In this document: in pieces, positions 30,925-43,299 of the stretch
Position numbering within the stretch: position 1 is the stretch's first letter
Layout: each line of letters starts with the position of its first letter
Source: Alloascoidea africana
Taxonomy: Eukaryota > Ascomycota > Alloascoideomycetes > Alloascoideales > Alloascoideaceae
NCBI GenBank assembly: GCA_030581615.1
Contig: JAKTTT010000076.1
Coordinates: 29,414 to 93,413, forward strand
Direction: 5' to 3'
DNA: 64,000 nucleotides
The notes under the pieces: generated by a model
The model's database searches: none
Seen by the model: only the letters and a program-made list of their open reading frames with translations
Told to the model about the DNA's origin: nothing
Translations under genes and position numbers: made by a program

Positions 30925-33400
30925 CAAGAAATCAGTAACTAATGAAAAGAGGCCTTGTGTATCGCAGAAATTTCCAAGAAACCACGAATCAGACCCGATA
31001 TGTTATGGACAAGGTACCGGTTTGGATTTTTAAAGTATTATATACTCTCTAAGGTATGGTAATTGAGCGTTCTTGCGACCTTATATGCCTTGAGCGGCTT
31101 TTTGCCACAAGAACTCGAGCCATGAATGGCCGCTCCAGGTCTCGGAGTTTAACGGAGATATCTGGAACTCAATTATACTGATAAGAGTTTAACAAACTTG
31201 TTAGCTCTCCTAGTTGGAAAGTGGCAACCTACAGTAGTATGATTAAAACAGATTGAGCAACTTGACGAATTTTCGGCCACCAAGAATTGTCTTAGAGGTT
31301 TCTGTTGGTGGGTGCTAAATTAAATGAGGTGGGGCCAAGGGCACGAGACAAGATTTTTGATAGACTTTGTTCCCACCCCTTTTAAACTGAGTCAAGACTA
31401 AGAGGATGGCTACGGACTTAATAGCGTTATTTTTCTAGCCCATCTGTTGGCCCCTTGCGAATTGGGACCTTGGTGGCGTTGCTGGATGCTGAAAAAATGT
31501 GCTTCGTTTTAGCGCACACTGTAAGGGGCGAGAGGCTACAAACAACACTAGAATCGTTGATTTCTCCCCATAAGGGGGAATAGATGGGCTACTTATATAG
31601 ACTTATCTAAGTCTCACTACTAGAGAGTGAGGAGATCATTCGTCCGGGACTGACACACACTTCACCCTGAGATTCTCACGCTTTCATTTAGATAAGTTTC
31701 TAATTGAGATCTTCTTTTGTTATCCTATATTACAATTTTGCCACATTCCTGGGGTTTCAATACCAGTAAATATCAAGACAAAGCATCCCTAAGATTTGTT
31801 AAAGGGTCCAACTTTGGGAGGTCATATAACAAAGTGATTGATTGATTTTGTGCGTTCGAGTTTTAGAAAGAGGGATGTAGAATTAGTAGCGCAGGTAAAT
31901 GAAATTGTCATACATGTGTAATTGTGTATCTTCTCTATCAAATAAAGGAGGATCTTTATGAAAAGGGCTCAAGTTTTATTGATCTCAACAGATGGATTTT
32001 TTATTTGCTTAAATGACCCTCGTTTATTGCTTGAGAAGGACTTGAAAAAGTCTTTCCTTTTCTACCTTATTTGGTTTAACTAGGTTTCACTTTTTTTAAC
32101 AATCAATTCCAAAAGCAGTCCTTTCACAAACCAAAAGACGTGAATGTCTTAGAGCCATCACACCTGGCTAAAGGGCACAAAAATATAAACCAATGCCACT
32201 TGAGATATCCCTAACTCAAACCACAATGAATAGTTGACAATTAGGCCCTTACAAAAATAATAAGGAAGGGATGAATTTACTAGCGATAGATGTTTGTGAA
32301 TTGACTCCATAAAATTCTATGATATGAACTATAACGTTTGTACAACCTTCTTCATTGCACACACACTCTCTTAAACTGAGATATAGATATTTTTTCACAA
32401 TCATCTTCATCCTAGGTTTGACATGTGCTTTAAGGGCTTACCGTATTCTTCTTGATACCGCCTATCATGGGTTTGGCCACAGAAGAACAGAGATAGCGAT
32501 CATTTTTCGCTTTACAGGTCTTTAATTAAATTGATACATCACTCCAAGACTAAAAACGTGTAACTAACTGTTACAATGTAGGCGTTTAGTTACAACGATA
32601 TTTAAAATGTCTTCTAAGCTTAACAGATTGAAAATAGCGATATGGAAAACCGATACTTAAGCCACTCATACAGCATGATATGAACTCTAGGTATCTTTGG
32701 TAGATTCCTCGGGGAGCTTGTCTATTGTCCTGGATCTTTGCTTTTACACTCCATCATTTTGAAATTCTTGATTTCAGTGAACCCATTTCCGTCAACCCAT
32801 TTTATGAAAGTGGTGATTTCGAAGGTGGGCAGAGGCTTGGAGATTTAATGAGCAATGACTCTTGGTCAACTTATAGTTCTGATCAAGCCTAGTAGAAATT
32901 TGTAAATACTGCGGTTTGCGATTGACACTAGGGCTTTTGCATCCAGGCAAATTATCTTTTCAGATCTAAATTATGCATATCGCCCTTGCAGGCGCCACTT
33001 AATTGGAGGAAGGGCAATTGTGCATAGTCGTCTCCATAAGGTCACAGACACTATTCTTACCCTTGCCTCCTTACCATTGATGGCGTTGTTCGCAGCCTAG
33101 GCTTGTTACTTATAGACCTCCTATATTAGAGGGAATTACTCGATGATAAGGGTAGTTGAAGTGATGTGAATTAATTTCTTTTATAAAACTAGAAAATGCT
33201 TCAATCTTCCCCTAACTGGGACTTATGTCTCGCGCTTCAAGCAACTGAGGGTATTAGAACGGCCTCTCAACCTCAGTTTAAATGACAGAAATATGGCTTG
33301 ATGATATTCTGATTAAAATACAGATCCTGTACAAAAGGTTGAACTTCTAACACTCGATGCCATTGCAAAAAAACATTTGTTCCCCAACATAATTCACAAG
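30925..33400. other. 2.5 kb gene-poor region
   Basis: No coding frame recognised. From about 31445 to 31735 there is an LTR-like architecture (TGTTGG start, TATATAG TATA-like box near 31596, leader-like stretch) but termini and target duplications cannot be confirmed. The rest is unexplained AT-rich DNA. Confidence 0.4.
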
Positions 33401-33997
33401 ATGTCACTTTCCAATGTGTTATTCATTGTTGGTCTCATCTTGGTCTGTTTGATAGCGTGCTTCAGTAGTTTTATCTGTAGTGCTTTCATTTGGTTCGTTA
33501 GTTTATTCGATCGAGCCTCGACTTGGTTCACTGATTTACTCTATAGAGCTTTGACGCATCCGAACCGAACATTTGATGTGGAAGCAGCGCTGCACAGTGA
33601 AGAGGCGATAGGCCAACAAGAAAGAAGATCAGATCTTGATATAGCACAGCCAGAAGAGCTACCAACGCATAATGCCCCAGATAATCATAATGATATCCCC
33701 AATGTGAACGATCCCGTGCCTGCTCAAATCTCAGAACAAGTCATTGATCAAAACTCAGAGATATACACTTATAAAGAGTGGAAACGGCTGAAAGAACTCC
33801 CGTCTCATTCGGGTTATGATGCATCAAACCTACAGTCTTGTACTTTCTGCCTGGAAGACTTCCAAGACGAATGGCTGCTTCGGGTGCTTCCTTGCAACCA
33901 TCTGTTCCATGTTGCGTGTATTGATCAATGGCTGTATCGAGAAAGTCCAAAGTGCCCAATTTGTCGGCAGGATATACGAGAACGAGTGAAAACCTAA
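33401..33997 (+). CDS. RING-H2 membrane E3 ubiquitin ligase, copy 1
   Basis: 198 residues. N-terminal hydrophobic span (MSLSNVLFIVGLILVCLIAC plus a second hydrophobic patch), a polar middle, the motif IDQNSEIYTYKEWKRL, then a C-terminal RING-H2: CTFC, DEWLLRVLPCNHLFHVACID, QWL and CPIC give the C3H2C3 zinc ligands. Such proteins recruit an E2 and ubiquitinate membrane or nearby substrates (the Tul1/Asr1/ATL-like layout). Start chosen at the first ATG (33401), since the frame opens earlier only through TTG. Paralogues at 36679 and 62456 share the YTYxxW motif and RING. Confidence 0.85.
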   Translation: MSLSNVLFIVGLILVCLIACFSSFICSAFIWFVSLFDRASTWFTDLLYRALTHPNRTFDVEAALHSEEAIGQQERRSDLDIAQPEELPTHNAPDNHNDIPNVNDPVPAQISEQVIDQNSEIYTYKEWKRLKELPSHSGYDASNLQSCTFCLEDFQDEWLLRVLPCNHLFHVACIDQWLYRESPKCPICRQDIRERVKT

Positions 33998-36678
33998 TAA
34001 AATCCCTGAAAAAATCTATTTAATCGACTTTTCTAAATTCATATGATCAAACTCAATATCTCATGAGGACCGCTAACACCTTGTGGAACCCTGACCCAGA
34101 CCTCAAGCTAGAATTGTATTCTCTAAATAAACTGTATGACTACAAATTCTGATTTGGGAGTTGGTTAATCTGACAAAACCTTATTGTGACGTCTACTACA
34201 GTTATATTGTAACTGTCTAATTGTTCTGAAAGAATGGCAATTGGTAGTCTCACATTTTCAAAGTCTCTTTGGTTTTCTAACAGGAGACTTTTCAGCCCTC
34301 GTTGACATTTCAGGACAAATGATCAGAATTCTCAAAATTTGTTTAAAGATCCAGGAAGGTGGATTTGTTGAATATTAAAATGGCACTTGTTCAAGATATC
34401 GCTTCATTCAAACCTTGACTTTTTGCTACAGTTCAGGATCAGCACATTCGTGACGATGAACCTTTTCCTCCTGAAACCATCAAGGACACTAGAAAATTAA
34501 AGAGTACAATTGTTTCTATTGCACTTTATTACCTCGTATAGAAGATGCCAACAGCAAATTGAACTGAGAACTAAATTTTGAAATCATATATCCAATGGTG
34601 ACGATTGGACACTAGCCTGGTTGCTGAACTTATAGGAACTGTTTATCATTATAACAAACCTTGCACTTTCAAATGATGCACAAGCTTCCCCAACGCTTAC
34701 AGTTAGGATAATTGGTACTTGGCCAAGGGAAGTACTGATTGCCCCAAGAAGAATCTACATTCTGTGCTAGCATTGACACCCTTTGATCATGCAATACTGC
34801 TCATTATAGGCTTGGAGTGTTGGGGATATCACACACACTACTCCGACACGTTACTGTAAACACTCATCACAAACCGCGTTAACAAATAATTCTCAAGATT
34901 CAAGCACTAAGAACTTAGCACTTGCGGTCCGCTTATGAGCTTCGAGGCCACGATGTTACGATATCGAAATGTGAAAATGAGAATAAAGTCAGCTGCTATG
35001 CAGGGCTATCTTAAGGCTAGATCAATGAAATACAAAAGTTTGTTAATGAATGGTCTTACCGATACCTGTTAGATGACAAGACAAACACAGTGTAATACTC
35101 CAGTAAAGTTTAATGGAATATAATGACCTCACTGCGTGGACCTCTGAAAGAGAAAGATCAAGCAATGCAGTTATTCCAAGACGAAGGAAACAATGAGATT
35201 CGCCGTTCCGGTGGTCATTATGAGTCCCATGCGAATCCTTCCTTCCTTCCTTCAAGATGCACATTGGGAATTTCTATGCATCACACAAAGCTTCTGTCTG
35301 GATTGCTGTAAGAGCTTGGGCAGTCGAACTATCGCTGATGAAGAAGTAACATGGACATGGAGTCTATGAGACCTTAGAATTTGACACCGAGGAATTGATT
35401 TTGGTGGGGCGGATATGCTTTGTGGAAAGTGGAGTTGAACTCGTGTTTGCAGGATAATGCTGGAATGGGTTTTATGCAGCATTCAAGCGCTCTATATTGC
35501 GATCGGAATTCACTTGAAAAACTGCAGCTACTTACATATGTCATTCTTTAATCGAGAATGCTTTGTTTTGCCGGATTGGATAATATAGAAGGCCAAGCGT
35601 ATCAAATTGTCAAACAAACAAAGAAACAAAAGATGGTTGATGAAAATACATCACCCAGGAATACTTTGGAACACCTGGTTGATGGATTCACAGCTCTGTA
35701 ATAAACCTAAAAGGCACAAGGGTTTGGATAGAACCCTTCAAATAGTGTACTAAACTGTTTACACTCGAATGCCTTTTCTCCCGTTCGAAAACAATTTGGC
35801 AAAGATAACTAGTGTATAAATAGTATAGATCCTCCTTCAATAGATTTAGCGTCCATGCCAGCTAATGAGTGAGCTCTTTGTTTCACACAAACACAAAAGA
35901 CAGTGAAGTGAAATTAGGAGCTTCTGGACTCAAAAATGAAAAAGACATTCTAATATGCCCAACACTCTCAGTATAGAGCCAATCTAGTTCAGAAAGTAAA
36001 GTCGGTTACAAACGTAGTAACTATTTATTCAGATGCTTTCGGATAACTCTGATAAACTTGCCCAACTAAAGCAATGCTAAGAAGAGTCTTCAATTTTCCA
36101 GACAAAATTTTTCAGCAAACAAAAGGCAACAATTAAACTGAAACCAGTTTTCGGTATACCAGTTTTAAACAACTGGATGTCCTTTAAAGCAACGGTATAA
36201 ATGGTGAAACCTAAGAAGTATCGATCTTTCCTGTCAATCAAACTATAAGACAGGGCGTGCAGAAGATGCCACCAATTTCATATTCTGTGATCGAATTAGA
36301 TGAGTGTCAGTGGAGAGTGTTATAGTTGCTCTCTTCCAGTTTAATGGTTGCGCTCACTAGCCATCAACAAAACGCTATTGTTTCCTGTAATAATAGAATT
36401 GTATAGTCTTCAGCCATTGTAGACATTGTAGCGGGAGAGCATTGGCGTTTGTTGGTAATGAACAGGAATCAGATCAACACCAAACAAAATTTGAGAACGA
36501 AGAGATCAGACGATAAAGCTTCTCTCATTTACACCAAGCTTGGAAAACGATCGCAAGAGACCTACACGGCGCACACAAAAGGACTGATTACTTTCTCAGT
36601 TCAGTATGCATGGTTAGAATATAATGGTTTATAAAGAACCAGGTTTGATGCGCAGAGCAATTTCATTTTTCTTCCTCC
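33998..36678. other. 2.7 kb between RING paralogues; no gene recognised
   Basis: Short frames only (for example 35043-35311). TA-rich with no domain, RNA gene or clear repeat recognised. Confidence 0.45.
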
Positions 36679-37227
36679 ATGAAGAACTCAAAAAAAGATC
36701 TCAACAGCCCCCATTTCGGGTTTATTATCATAATTGTTGTTGTATGCGTCTTGTTTATAGGAATCGGCATGGTTGCGAATCAAGTCAAGCTAAAGGGAGG
36801 GCAAAATGTTGATGAAGAGGCAGCAGGCGGAAACGAAGTGGAAAGAGAGCGACGACAACAACATCAACCAACTATACCTCCGGTGCAACTGGGACCGGAT
36901 TCCAATGCCGAAAATAATGGATCTGGGAATAATCCTAAATCTACTGGAATCTCAGAAGAAGTCATTGACCAGAACTCAGAAACGTATACTTACAAAGAAT
37001 GGAAACGGCTGAAAGAACACCCTTCTCACTCGGGCTACAATGCATCAAACTTAAAAGCGTGCACTTTCTGCCTGGAAGACTTCCAAGACGAATGGCTGCT
37101 TCGGGTGCTTCCTTGCAACCATCTGTTCCATGTTGCGTGTATTGATCAATGGCTGTGTCGAGAAAGCCCAAAGTGCCCAATTTGTCGACATGACATACAA
37201 GAGAAGCCAGATAAAGAAAATGGCTGA
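36679..37227 (+). CDS. RING-H2 membrane E3 ubiquitin ligase, copy 2
   Basis: 182 residues. A short polar N-terminus, one transmembrane span (FGFIIIIVVVCVLFIGIGMV), a charged Gln/Glu/Asn-rich stretch, then IDQNSETYTYKEWKRL and a RING-H2 with CTFC, LPCNHLFHVACID, QWLCRESPKCPICR. The RING-encoding DNA is identical to copy 1 over 94 bp while the N-terminal region is unrelated in sequence although similar in layout. This points to recent duplication or gene conversion of the C-terminal exon region with diverging anchors. Confidence 0.85.
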   Translation: MKNSKKDLNSPHFGFIIIIVVVCVLFIGIGMVANQVKLKGGQNVDEEAAGGNEVERERRQQHQPTIPPVQLGPDSNAENNGSGNNPKSTGISEEVIDQNSETYTYKEWKRLKEHPSHSGYNASNLKACTFCLEDFQDEWLLRVLPCNHLFHVACIDQWLCRESPKCPICRHDIQEKPDKENG

Positions 37228-39315
37228 GCTCTTTGATCTAGATTTTAGTTTGTGGCTAGATATTTGAATAAAATCCAAGCACTTGACATGATTCGCTAGC
37301 GTCAGTTCAGGCAGAAGAAAGACATTCATGAAGATGCTTTTTGCATAGAACATGGGGTTTCAGGTACAGGATCCTTTTCAGTTATGGACCAGCTTGGGAA
37401 GTTGTTGCTTTGATGTTTTCTCTTCGGCGGCTAGTCTTTTGCTATTCTACCATATGATCTGTAATAATTCTAATTCACTAAACCGGTCTTCGTCTTGAGG
37501 AGACTTTCTCCACATCCATTCTTTAGCTAGTAGATGAGATTCACCCAATGGAACAGGCTGTGGCAGCTTAAGAATATATGACCTTAGCGATCATCCAAGA
37601 GTGTACGGCTCGCTTTCTCTATAGAAGATTGATATCAAATTCACTAGCAAATGCTTAGAAATATCAGCTTTTCTCTCTTAGAACCAGTATTATTGCACAC
37701 CTAGGTCAATTGAGCATTGATTTGTATGAGCTTTGAAAATTGCAAACTAAAGCTAAACGGCACGAAGTAGAAGCTCTTGAGCTTCTCAGCTTTTCACCAA
37801 GATGCACGACAAAACGATCATATGCAGCTTACAGGGTCAAAGAAAAACGGGGCGTTTTTGATATACGGTTCCAAGAGCTCCTATATACCTAGTAAAATCT
37901 ACCCGAAGTCACGGGTTATTAGAATTCAACCCGTTCAGCTGTAACATGCTTTTCACCGTTGTCCCTTCAAATTTACATTTATTCCATTTCCCCACATTTT
38001 AAGACTTACTATTCTGCTCTCACTTGAATATAATGTCGATCACATATAGCACAATTAGTAAGAAACAAACGTAATGCCAAGGTTATTTCTCTCACAAACT
38101 TCTTGAGTTTATTTGTTCGAATTTACATTTGGTCATTTCCAATTTAAACTGCCAGTTAACAGAGAAGTAGCAACATCTCCGACAATAGATATGAAAGCTG
38201 CTTTTCTCCTTGCTCTTTTGAAAATATCGGAATTACGAAGTAATCGATTGTTCGGGATTATGCTGCAGGCATGCTGTCTATCTACTAAATCCTAAGAAGT
38301 AACTGGAGGTGTTGTGTTCAGAGTGTTCGCCAATAAGAAAGAGAGTTCCAGAATGTGCATCAATTGCATCCATAGCAAATTGGCTACAACCTGTTCTCAT
38401 TAGACATTTAAAGTGCCCACTAAAGGCGACTTAGGAAAAACATTCTGCTTTTGTTCCTTGATTTGGTGCTATTAGCCGAGGAAGATTAGATCGATGACAA
38501 GAACTCACAAACTAGTCTCTCGTGTTTACTCCTGTTTTCTGGCAAAGGAAGTGCCGAATGCCAACGCCACATCATCACATCTTGACGCACCTTGACAATT
38601 CCTTTTCTTTAGTACCCAACACAACACAATTCCAAAGTTGTCTGAGGCAAATACAATGAGCAAACCTTCTGATATCGCTGTGTTTCCTTTCCCTTCATTG
38701 TGCTTTGCATTCATTAAAACAGAGCACATTTGAAAAGTGTTTCCATGAGACTCGGGTTTGGCGGGATGCATTATCATATCGCCATGGGTTGTTTACGCTG
38801 GTGGGGGATAGATCCCAAAGTAGAAAGACCCCAACCTTCCAGGCAAGGAGAAAAAATTTTATTGCGAAACTTCGGACGCCGAGGGCAGGCCAAGAAAGCC
38901 GTCAAATAGAGACCCCTTCTTCACAGACGGCCCGCCTTCACTTATTGACAGTGAAAAAGAATGTCATTCGCATCAGTTTAGGTTTTTTTTACTCGTAGAG
39001 CGCAAAAACAAATCTTATTCCAACGACTAGTACAATCTAGTCAGGGACACATGTTCAGGTAAAGGCTCGTTTTATCGTGCGCACCCCACTTTCCAACAAG
39101 AGAGGTAGTGAAATTTTAATATTGTCTATCGTATATGGTTCAAAGACATGAAGGACACCAACAAAATGGATGGAATAAGCATCGTTGGGTGTTAGAAAGA
39201 GTCACACGAAGGCGGAATAATGCATCTCTAGAACACAAGGTATAAAAGCAACTCTTGCTTCATTTCCTCTCGTTTCTTCTGTTCTTTTCTTTGGGCTAAA
39301 ACTCCAATTTTCTTG
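37228..39315. other. 2.1 kb without a recognised gene
   Basis: Only short frames, the largest near 38526-38998, none with a known domain. Confidence 0.45.
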
Positions 39316-40953
39316 ATGCTATCGCCTACAAACTGCCAACTGCTTTGTACCGAACCGAGCTTGACGACAGCTGTTACTTTGCTGGACCTCCCGGATGATA
39401 TTTTGGAGCACATCATCGATAAGCTATCCCTGATAGATTACTTCAATCTGGCACAATCCTCCAAACTACTGTTTTATTCCTTTTGGGCAAAGTCCTTCAC
39501 AAGTAGCCGACTTCTGAAGCGTTCTGTTCAGCGAACGGATCCCTTCGCAACTTTTTATGATCAGGACCCATGCTGGCATAACGCTGCAAAGAGGTTGATA
39601 AACCTGACACACAATTTGAGTTCAAGCATAGACATCAGTGACCTGGGACTGTACACCAAAGTCCCCAGACCTGAGAATTGGGTCCATAATTCGCTGCCAA
39701 TGCCTAGTTCAACAGATATTGTTTGCGTTTTAAACTCTCCTGGCATGAGATCTTACAACAGCAAGATTGCCGTGAGCAGATTCCCTAATGAAACCTTTTG
39801 TCTGGCATCTGACAAAAGGACCGAGTCTACGTTATACAATATTAGTACAGGTAAGAGCACTGTTTATAATAAAGGCAAAGAGTCATTGCTCCAGTGGGTT
39901 CCTCGTTCGGACACAATCAAGCACATCATGGATGAGAGTGTGGAAATAATAACGACATCTACAACGGAAAACTGTAACGGGGACATGGCAATAGTAACCT
40001 ATGAGTGCATTTATGATGACTACACCTGCTCCATGAACGTGAGCAGCCTGACCACTTTATTATCACCTCGTAGCCATTGGCGGTTTGACCCTGGCTTGAT
40101 TTGTACAGAATCCAAACCCAAATTTGCAATAAAGGATGACACTTTGTACATCATGAGCGAAGATCCGGCAGCTGACAATAAGCTCTATCTTACTGCTTAT
40201 TCCAGGCAAACAGAAACAAAGGATTTGATGGGTCATTCTCAAGTTGTGTGGCAGTTAACAATGAAGACGGAGTCTAAGGTCTATATCGCTGGACTGCACC
40301 TGCATGCCGCGTACATTTTACTCACTGTGTCTGGCAATACGAACACCAAAATTAAAGCAAATCAAACAGTTTTTGTGATTGACAGAGAAACTGGAACGTT
40401 TTTAGGCGGCATGCCACAACATTTTGAAGCATTCAATTACCAAATCACAGGGCCACAAGTGACCTGCAGTTACAATAGAAATGGTGTGTGCAAAATGTTT
40501 GCAATGCCCTTGCCCATCTTTCTTCAGGAACTGGATGTAAAAACCTATTCAGAAATGTTTTTTACCAGACCTACACCACTGAGGACGTGTGTCTCTGAAG
40601 GAATTCAGTTTTTCAACCTTTGCCGGGCACAGGAAGCTTCAACAGCAGATATTCAGCGTCAGGAACGCTGGAACCAAGTTGTTCTAATGGCCCAAGCTCA
40701 TATAGATGAGAAGGCTTACAAGACCATTTGGTCACAGAATGGGAAGTATTTATGTTCCTATAGAGTTGTTTTAGACGAAGAATCAAAGGGAAAGGGGAAT
40801 GCTTGGTGGTGTTACCTGTTTATCTACAATTTTGAAAGCGGCCAGAAGTGCTACTATAAAATCCCTGGAGAAAGCTTCTCAGACTCGGAGGGCCAGGAGT
40901 GCAAGAATCTTCTAATCGACGACCAGTTCAAATTTTACCTTCTAAGCAAGTAG
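39316..40953 (+). CDS. F-box protein
   Basis: 545 residues, single exon, ATG at 39316. An F-box sits near residues 19-60 (LLDLPDDILEHIIDKLSLID then FNLAQSSKLLFYSFW), the Skp1-binding motif of SCF ubiquitin ligases. The rest (about 480 residues) has no obvious LRR or WD40 signature; evenly spaced Trp/Phe/Tyr-rich strands such as ETFCLASDKRTESTLYNIS and KYLCSYRVVLDEE suggest a beta-propeller-like substrate domain, which is a guess. The frame is intact. Its location between RING-H2 genes in a gene-poor region is noteworthy. Confidence 0.8.
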   Translation: MLSPTNCQLLCTEPSLTTAVTLLDLPDDILEHIIDKLSLIDYFNLAQSSKLLFYSFWAKSFTSSRLLKRSVQRTDPFATFYDQDPCWHNAAKRLINLTHNLSSSIDISDLGLYTKVPRPENWVHNSLPMPSSTDIVCVLNSPGMRSYNSKIAVSRFPNETFCLASDKRTESTLYNISTGKSTVYNKGKESLLQWVPRSDTIKHIMDESVEIITTSTTENCNGDMAIVTYECIYDDYTCSMNVSSLTTLLSPRSHWRFDPGLICTESKPKFAIKDDTLYIMSEDPAADNKLYLTAYSRQTETKDLMGHSQVVWQLTMKTESKVYIAGLHLHAAYILLTVSGNTNTKIKANQTVFVIDRETGTFLGGMPQHFEAFNYQITGPQVTCSYNRNGVCKMFAMPLPIFLQELDVKTYSEMFFTRPTPLRTCVSEGIQFFNLCRAQEASTADIQRQERWNQVVLMAQAHIDEKAYKTIWSQNGKYLCSYRVVLDEESKGKGNAWWCYLFIYNFESGQKCYYKIPGESFSDSEGQECKNLLIDDQFKFYLLSK

Positions 40954-43299
40954 GCTTGACGTTAATTTAACCAGGAAAGTATGCAAGTTAAGTTGATAAT
41001 GTTTTTTGTTTCGTTTTCTTTTATGTGTCCATATTGTGCAAGATTGTTAGCTATAGAAATAAATAATGTGTATTATTAATAAAAACATTTGAGAAAGCTT
41101 ATCGGAAATATAGCGGATAACTTTTACAACAACAAGTTGCCAGTGTTGTCACACGAAAGTGGAAAAGAGCTGGAATAACCAAGCTAATTTTGACCTTAAA
41201 CAGGAAAACACCAATTCAAGAAAATATACAGCTAATTAATTATCTTTGGGTTTATACATAGCAAAATCCCAACACCTTTCAGAAAACAAGAGCCACCGGT
41301 GTAAGAGGGAGGAACTTTTCCAGAAACTTTTCTGTGGCACAAACATGATCAAAATCACAGAACTGAAAATTCCTTGAAAAGGTTTAACAGGTACTATTCG
41401 TTTATAAAGAACATCGGTGTATAGTAGCAAAGTCATTCATCACCTTTTCCATAATAATATGAGCGTCAACGCTTACACCATCGGTTGGTCTGGGGATATC
41501 CTCCCAGAAAGTTTGGGCAGTCTTCTTTAGCTGAAACGTAGGATTCAACTCATCGTGCTTTGAGCTGTATGCTAGAGTATGAACCAAGAATGACAACCTT
41601 TACTTAGACTCAATCTTAAACCCATTGTTGAAGGATACTTTGAAGTTTAAGAGACATAAGACAGACTTTAATGGATATTGGTTTATGACCCGACTCTCAT
41701 AATACAAAGGCCCAGGTAATATACTATGGATAAGCGGTTTCTGTCATCTGCGAGTGTACGAAATAAGCCCAATGTGATGTGTTCACAATTGTCCGTCTGA
41801 GATTATCATCAAATTCACAACACATTAAAACCATTTTTCTTCTGTGGTTGTTGGAGCTAGATAATAAGCTGTCACAACGCTTATAACTTTCTGTTTCCAA
41901 ATACTGCTGGAAATGATTACTACTATTGCTTAAAAAACATGGCACCAAAGATCGACATTCGGAGATGGGTTGATTGTGAGCACAAGGATCGAGAAAATAT
42001 CCATCTGACATGTTCTGGAGCCTTTTGACAGGGAGCTGATTTTGGATACCAAACTTGACAAAATTTTTGGAATTTCTCTTTTATCAGTGTCCTCATGTAT
42101 GTGTAGCCCTATTTGCTCTAGTAGTTTGGGTTCAAACTTGTCACCCATTTTGCAACCTCATCGCAAGAGGGATGGGCTGAATGTGACGGTGGGCGTGAGA
42201 TATGATTTTTTCGTTTCACATCTCTTACTGCGACAGACCAGATCTCTTCTGACATCACAATTTGACTCATATCTTGTTTGATGTTTTCGTGGAGCGTGTG
42301 GCATGAAAGAATAGGTTTGGCATGAGAAAAACTCTTATTCCACGTCCACTATTTTACCCACCCCAGCGCTTAGCTTGCCGGTTGATATCTCGAGTGATGA
42401 CTTGATTCAAGCCGCATTACAAATTATGGGTGAGAAATTTGGGTTAATGGTGCTGGAAGCAGAATGTTTAAAACCAAATCAGCCTTTGGCCACGATCTTG
42501 GTATTACCATTCAACAGTTTGATACGAGATGCGCCGTCTGTTGAAAACGCTCCTCGCACCATAAAGTTAATTGCGAGTTCTGCTGGAAACACGGTAATGA
42601 GAATGAACGAGACTCGTATCCTAAATTTCCAATAAGAATTCAAGATCCGCAAGCTGTTTTCTGAAACCTTTTTGCAACCTTGGGGAATCTCCTTTCTCAA
42701 CACGAAACAATCGGGTGGACTTACTTTCGAGTTTATTGATGAGAGCACTCTTTCATCAGATGACGGATACCTTCAATGAGGGCGTACTTTCATGATATGG
42801 AATAAAAGATAATATCTACGTCTGTTCTAGAGTTGCTGGATCTGTACGAAAGTTCAGAGAATCACAAACGGCAATCAGACCAAGAGGACAAACTACATAG
42901 CCTGGCGTGAAGCATCAGGCACACAAACTGTGGAAACATCAAGGTCTTGTTCTCTTTGATGATTGGGAACAGAAAGATGAACTTTTATCTTATCATATTG
43001 CTACAAAATTGACTACTAACAGACAAGCAATTTTAGTTTCAATTTCTTACTAATACGTTACTATAAACAATTGAAGTTTTACTAGTGGCTTTAACCGGAT
43101 ATTGTAGAGACCAATGATTCATTCTACTGTTCTTATTTCACTTGCATTTGACCAAAGCTGCTGTATATCAGCTTTCTATAGGTCATTTGGCGGGATGGAA
43201 TATAGTCATATGCATTGTTCTGGATGGGTTCTTAGCATCATCTTTTTTTCCGTTTCTTCATTCAAGTGCTTGTCGCTGAAATATTGATTTAAATTCTAA
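40954..43299. other. Intergenic with possible gene relics
   Basis: No intact gene. Protein-like but broken frames on the minus strand at 41402-41596 and 41724-42148 (two overlapping frames, as left by a frameshift), and an open plus frame at 42375-42635 without ATG (reading DLIQAALQIMGEKFGLMVLE). None matches a known family by eye. Confidence 0.4.
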
